Of a DNA stretch of 16,141 bases, positions 13,841 through 16,141 are shown piece by piece. Numbering within the stretch: the first letter of the stretch is position 1; the number at the start of each line of letters is the position of its first letter. Origin of the DNA: Xanthobacteraceae bacterium (GTDB lineage Bacteria; Pseudomonadota; Alphaproteobacteria; Rhizobiales; Xanthobacteraceae); NCBI GenBank assembly GCA_030043175.1, contig JASHYD010001411.1, positions 1 through 16,141 of the forward strand, written 5' to 3'. The position numbers and the translations under genes were made by a program. The notes under the pieces are model-generated. The model was not told the origin of the DNA, did no database searches, and saw nothing but the letters and a program-made list of their open reading frames with translations.

Positions 13841-14453
13841 GTCTTTCTCCTCGCGAGCCCGCTGAGACGGCTGATTTGAACTACAACATCGGTCGGCTGA
13901 AGCAGTTCCGTTTATCGGGGCGGGAAGTACAACGTTCGGATTGCGACCCTGATTGGACGCTCATCGAGAAGTGGCGGCGTGTTAGACGCTCCATCCACCT
14001 GATCATTTGTCCATCAGCGCACAGTCGGTAGTTGCGCCCAACAAACTGCCCGCATCGATCGCCCGATAAGATAAAAAAGCAGATCGTGTCGCTGCCTTGA
14101 GTAATCCCGGCCGTCGGCGCTGCGTCGCTGGCGCAGGCCGCCCGCCGTTGGGTTGCCAAGTGGAAGAATTCTGCTGCCTCTTTCCAAGTCGAGTTGGCGT
14201 GCTCTGCGCCTGCGTGCCTTAGCGATGATCTCTGCCGATCCCAGAAAAGCTTCGGGGCGCCGGATGGCACCGTGTGGCGCGCTGATCGTGCGAGTGCGCA
14301 AGAACGACAGAACCCCAAGGTGGAATTTCACGGTCAGCCGCTCCAGCCGGCGGTCCGCTACCTTCAATGCAGGCGAACGCGCCGCCAACTCGGCTTTGTG
14401 CTCCGCAAAGCGTCGTTTCCTAACCGAAGCCGGCGTACGACGCTCGGCAGCAA
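13841..14453. other. Spacer with an unrecognised open frame
   Basis: The minus frame 14318-13881 has a protein-like second half (GITQGSDTICFFILSGDRCG, FVGRNYRLCADG) but a poor first half and no ribosome site; I cannot name it. A longer minus frame (14532-14014) overlaps it in another phase. One of these may be the remnant of a small Cys-containing exported protein. Confidence 0.3.
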
Positions 14454-14588
14454 CTATCGCTGACGCGCCACGTTCACCACGATGACGCCGAACAGCGCAA
14501 CAGTCAGCGCCGCCGCCAGTGAAACCGACCAACGCGAGAGCAAAGAGCTACCGGGAGGCTGGCTGCTGTGAGAGGGGTCGGCATCCGT
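14454..14588 (-). pseudogene. Possible small membrane protein lacking a standard start
   Basis: The minus frame directly after a TGA reads (ACG)DADPSHSSQPPGSSLLSRW and SVSLAAALTVALFGVIVV NVARQR to a TAG at 14454. It has the form of a 44-aa single-pass membrane protein with a polar N-terminus and a basic C-terminus, but ACG stands where ATG would be expected; the next start, TTG at 14543, has no ribosome site. It may be a recently inactivated gene or a short TTG-started peptide. Family unknown. Confidence 0.27.
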
Positions 14589-14766
14589 TCACTCCGCACC
14601 ACAAAACCCTCGATGCCGCAGCGACGTCCGTGATAATGTACGGCAGTGAAACGCCGTGAACATTTCACGAGAATACGCCGCGGTAACGTGACCCCGGCGT
14701 TTCCCGCAGGACCGCAGCTTTTGGCGTCGGCTGTCGCCGTTCCAGGTCACAAGGGGGTTAGAGCTG
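14589..14766. other. Leader region of the integrase gene
   Basis: A short non-coding stretch upstream of the integrase. No tRNA gene or attachment-site repeat could be made out here. Confidence 0.3.
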
Positions 14767-15465
14767 GTGCCGAACAAGAAGCTGACCGATTTGTTCGTCG
14801 AACGGGTGAAGGCGCCGGCCTCGGGACGCGCGGGATATTTCGATGCCGCGTTTCCTGGCCTGGCGCCGCGAGTAACCAACAAGGGCGCCAACAGCTTCTC
14901 GGTGTTCGAGCGCATCAGTGGCCGGCTGCGTCGCTTCATGATCGGGAACTGTCCTACCCTCAAGCTCGCCGCAGCCGGGCGGGACGCCCGGGCCGCGCGG
15001 GAGCGCGTGTCGGCTGATGCCGACCCCGCCGACGAGAAGAAGGTCAGCTGCGAGCGCCGGACACCAGAAACCGAGCGGCTGCCGGACATCGGCGAAGCGG
15101 GCTTCGTCTTCACCATGACCGGTGATGCGCCGGTATCGGGATCTTCCCGCGTCAAGTGGCACCTCGACGCGGCCGCGTTCGTGGCCGAGCGCAGCGAATG
15201 CGGTAAGAACGAGGAGGATGCCGTTCACCCCGGGCCGTTCCACGGTGTTAGGCGCTCGGCCGCAAGCGAAATGGCCCGTCTGAAAACTCCCGTGATCGAG
15301 CGCATCCTCAACCACACGAGCGGCACCATCCGCAGTGTCGCCGCCGTCTATAACAGGTTTGCATGTGTCGAGGGGTGCCGCGCTGCGCTCGAAGCGTGGG
15401 GGCGCTGCGTCGATAACGTCGCTGAAGCGCCGGCAAACATCATCGATCTCAAGACGGCCTGCTAG
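14767..15465 (+). CDS. P4-type tyrosine integrase with large internal deletion
   Basis: GTG at 14767 has a G-rich stretch about ten bases upstream. Residues 1-95 are the N-terminal DUF4102-like arm-binding domain (KLTDLFVERVKAPASGRAGY, SFSVFERISGRLRRFMIG, DPADEKK). The sequence then jumps at about residue 100 to the C-terminal catalytic half: LPDIGEAGFVFTMTGDAPVS, FHGVRRSAASEMARL (the HxxR box), ILNHTSGTIRSVAAVYNRF (His and the nucleophilic Tyr). The core-binding domain and the first catalytic Arg and Lys are missing. Family members are about 400 residues; this one has 232, and the reading frame is kept through the deletion. It can probably be translated but should not recombine DNA. It marks the end of an integrated element, with a 96-aa gene two bases downstream. 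Degenerate positions (GNCPTLKLAAAGRD) suggest relaxed selection. Confidence 0.85.
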   Translation: MPNKKLTDLFVERVKAPASGRAGYFDAAFPGLAPRVTNKGANSFSVFERISGRLRRFMIGNCPTLKLAAAGRDARAARERVSADADPADEKKVSCERRTPETERLPDIGEAGFVFTMTGDAPVSGSSRVKWHLDAAAFVAERSECGKNEEDAVHPGPFHGVRRSAASEMARLKTPVIERILNHTSGTIRSVAAVYNRFACVEGCRAALEAWGRCVDNVAEAPANIIDLKTAC

Positions 15466-15467
15466 CC

Positions 15468-15758
15468 GTGCCCCGCGACTACGTTGCCGAGCTGAAGAAT
15501 CTCTATGGGCCGGACGTTTTTCGCCGGAGACCAGGACGTCCGAAAATAAGATGGACCGAGGCCGATTTTGTGAAACTGCTGGCACGCTACCAAGCCCTCC
15601 AGGAAATCCTGAAAACCGAGGGGCTGAGAATGCCGCAGGTGAGGATTTTCGACGCCATGCGCAAGCTATGGCCGTATGAATACGGAAAATGCAAGGACTC
15701 GACTCTCGGCCGATACCGTCGCACCGGAAGGAAAATACTTAAATCCGGTCGTATTTAA
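15468..15758 (+). CDS. 96-aa hypothetical protein coupled to the integrase
   Basis: GTG at 15468 lies two bases after the integrase stop, so translation is probably coupled. The protein is basic and helical, starting MPRDYVAELKNLYGPDVFRR, with RRPGRPKIRWTEADFVKLLA, RYQALQEILKTEGLRMPQ and a tail LGRYRRTGRKILKSGR. The PGRPK-like patch resembles an AT-hook (RPGRPK), and the helices could form a small DNA-binding fold, but I do not recognise a named family. No signal peptide or membrane segment. Codon use falls toward AT in its last third and leads into an AT-rich region. It may be an accessory factor such as a directionality or regulatory protein of the element; this is inference from position and charge only. 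Confidence 0.75.
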   Translation: MPRDYVAELKNLYGPDVFRRRPGRPKIRWTEADFVKLLARYQALQEILKTEGLRMPQVRIFDAMRKLWPYEYGKCKDSTLGRYRRTGRKILKSGRI

Positions 15759-16141
15759 TACCTGTCAAATAAATCAGCTGTGATCTTCCGCTGCAGAATT
15801 AATTACTTATTTAATCGACGATTAATCGCTGCTTGTTCGGCCTCGTAAAATTATCGAATGTCCGAAGGCCGCAATGCGAAAGCTTCAAAAGGATTAAACC
15901 GGCAGTGCGCCTGCCGCCGCGGTCGGGCGCTATCGGGTGGGCCAACGGACATCTCTCGACGGAACTGCAACCATGGTCCGTGGCGCGGCTCTGACGGGGC
16001 GGAGGACGATGAGTGGCACACTTGATGCTCTTCGACCAATTACGCTTGGCGCCTGATCAACGCCAAGATGCTGAAGACGGTATAAGCGGAAGCGGTCGTG
16101 AAGAAGCTCCTCGTGGACGCGACCGCTTTCTCGCCGTGCAG
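15759..16141. other. AT-rich region and spacer at the right edge
   Basis: Bases 15755-15860 are markedly AT-rich and contain the palindrome noted separately. No gene was recognised from there to the edge. At 16090-16128 nine-base arms AAGCGGTCG and CGACCGCTT enclose a 21-base loop. The last frame on the plus strand (AEAVVKKLLVDATAF) is open to the edge and could be an entering gene, but it is too short to judge. Confidence 0.35.
15811..15825. promoter_or_regulatory. Perfect 15-nt palindrome, possible operator
   Basis: TTAATCG and CGATTAA flank a single A, giving a perfect inverted repeat in an AT-rich stretch 53 bases after the 96-aa gene. The size and spacing suit a dimeric helix-turn-helix repressor or a plain structural palindrome; no partner gene is visible. 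Confidence 0.35.

Noticed and set aside
16090..16128. Inverted repeat AAGCGGTCG / CGACCGCTT as terminator
   Set aside because: The loop is 21 bases and no T-run follows; it may lie inside a gene entering from the right.
1..16141. CRISPR array, toxin-antitoxin or defence island
   Set aside because: No regularly spaced repeats, Cas-like proteins or recognisable toxin-antitoxin pairs were seen on either strand; the caspase-like gene stands alone without a defence partner.

Overview
The window looks like accessory DNA from a Rhizobiales alphaproteobacterium, most likely Bradyrhizobium or a close relative. The base composition is GC-rich. Several genes (metacaspase, DUF4168 protein, STN-like exported protein, methyltransferase) and several very short fragments resemble families I associate with Bradyrhizobium. 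The assignment rests on recognising families, not on a search.

Layout, left to right. At 1-868 (minus) is the 5' part of an exported tetratricopeptide-repeat protein that runs off the window. From 869 to 3694 there is almost no intact gene, only eroded pieces: two facing remnants of small proteins with a VDRxDPA / GERDxxRL-type helix, a small helical ORF, and a frameshifted small gene at 2901-3102 amid hairpins. An orphan 145-aa gene follows (3695-4132, minus). Then comes a multiply frameshifted ATP-dependent DNA ligase pseudogene (4831-5440, minus). An intact VOC/glyoxalase-fold gene (5444-5899, minus) stands back to back with the wreck of a LysR-type regulator.

The middle holds a secreted caspase-like (C14) protease of about 543 aa (6340-7971, minus), a possible 42-aa gene, and a single-pass membrane protein (8922-9719, minus). 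At 10278-10860 (plus) there is a compact cluster of overlapping short frames: a transmembrane peptide, a coiled-coil peptide, and a broken recombination endonuclease VII. I read this as a prophage remnant. An exported STN/secretin-like protein (11127-11630, plus), a SAM-dependent methyltransferase (11872-12939, minus) and an exported DUF4168 protein (13460-13840, minus) follow.

The right end is a mobile-element boundary. It has a P4-type tyrosine integrase with an in-frame internal deletion (14767-15465, plus), a 96-aa gene two bases downstream, and then an AT-rich stretch with a perfect 15-nt palindrome.

Apart from the phage-like cluster and the integrase pair, the genes do not form an operon or pathway. 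The intact genes mostly encode envelope or periplasmic proteins (TPR, caspase-like, membrane, STN, DUF4168) separated by long decayed spacers. I did not find a convincing new defence or biosynthetic system. The best leads are the overlapping phage-like small genes, the truncated integrase with its partner, and the small genes below usual annotation cut-offs.
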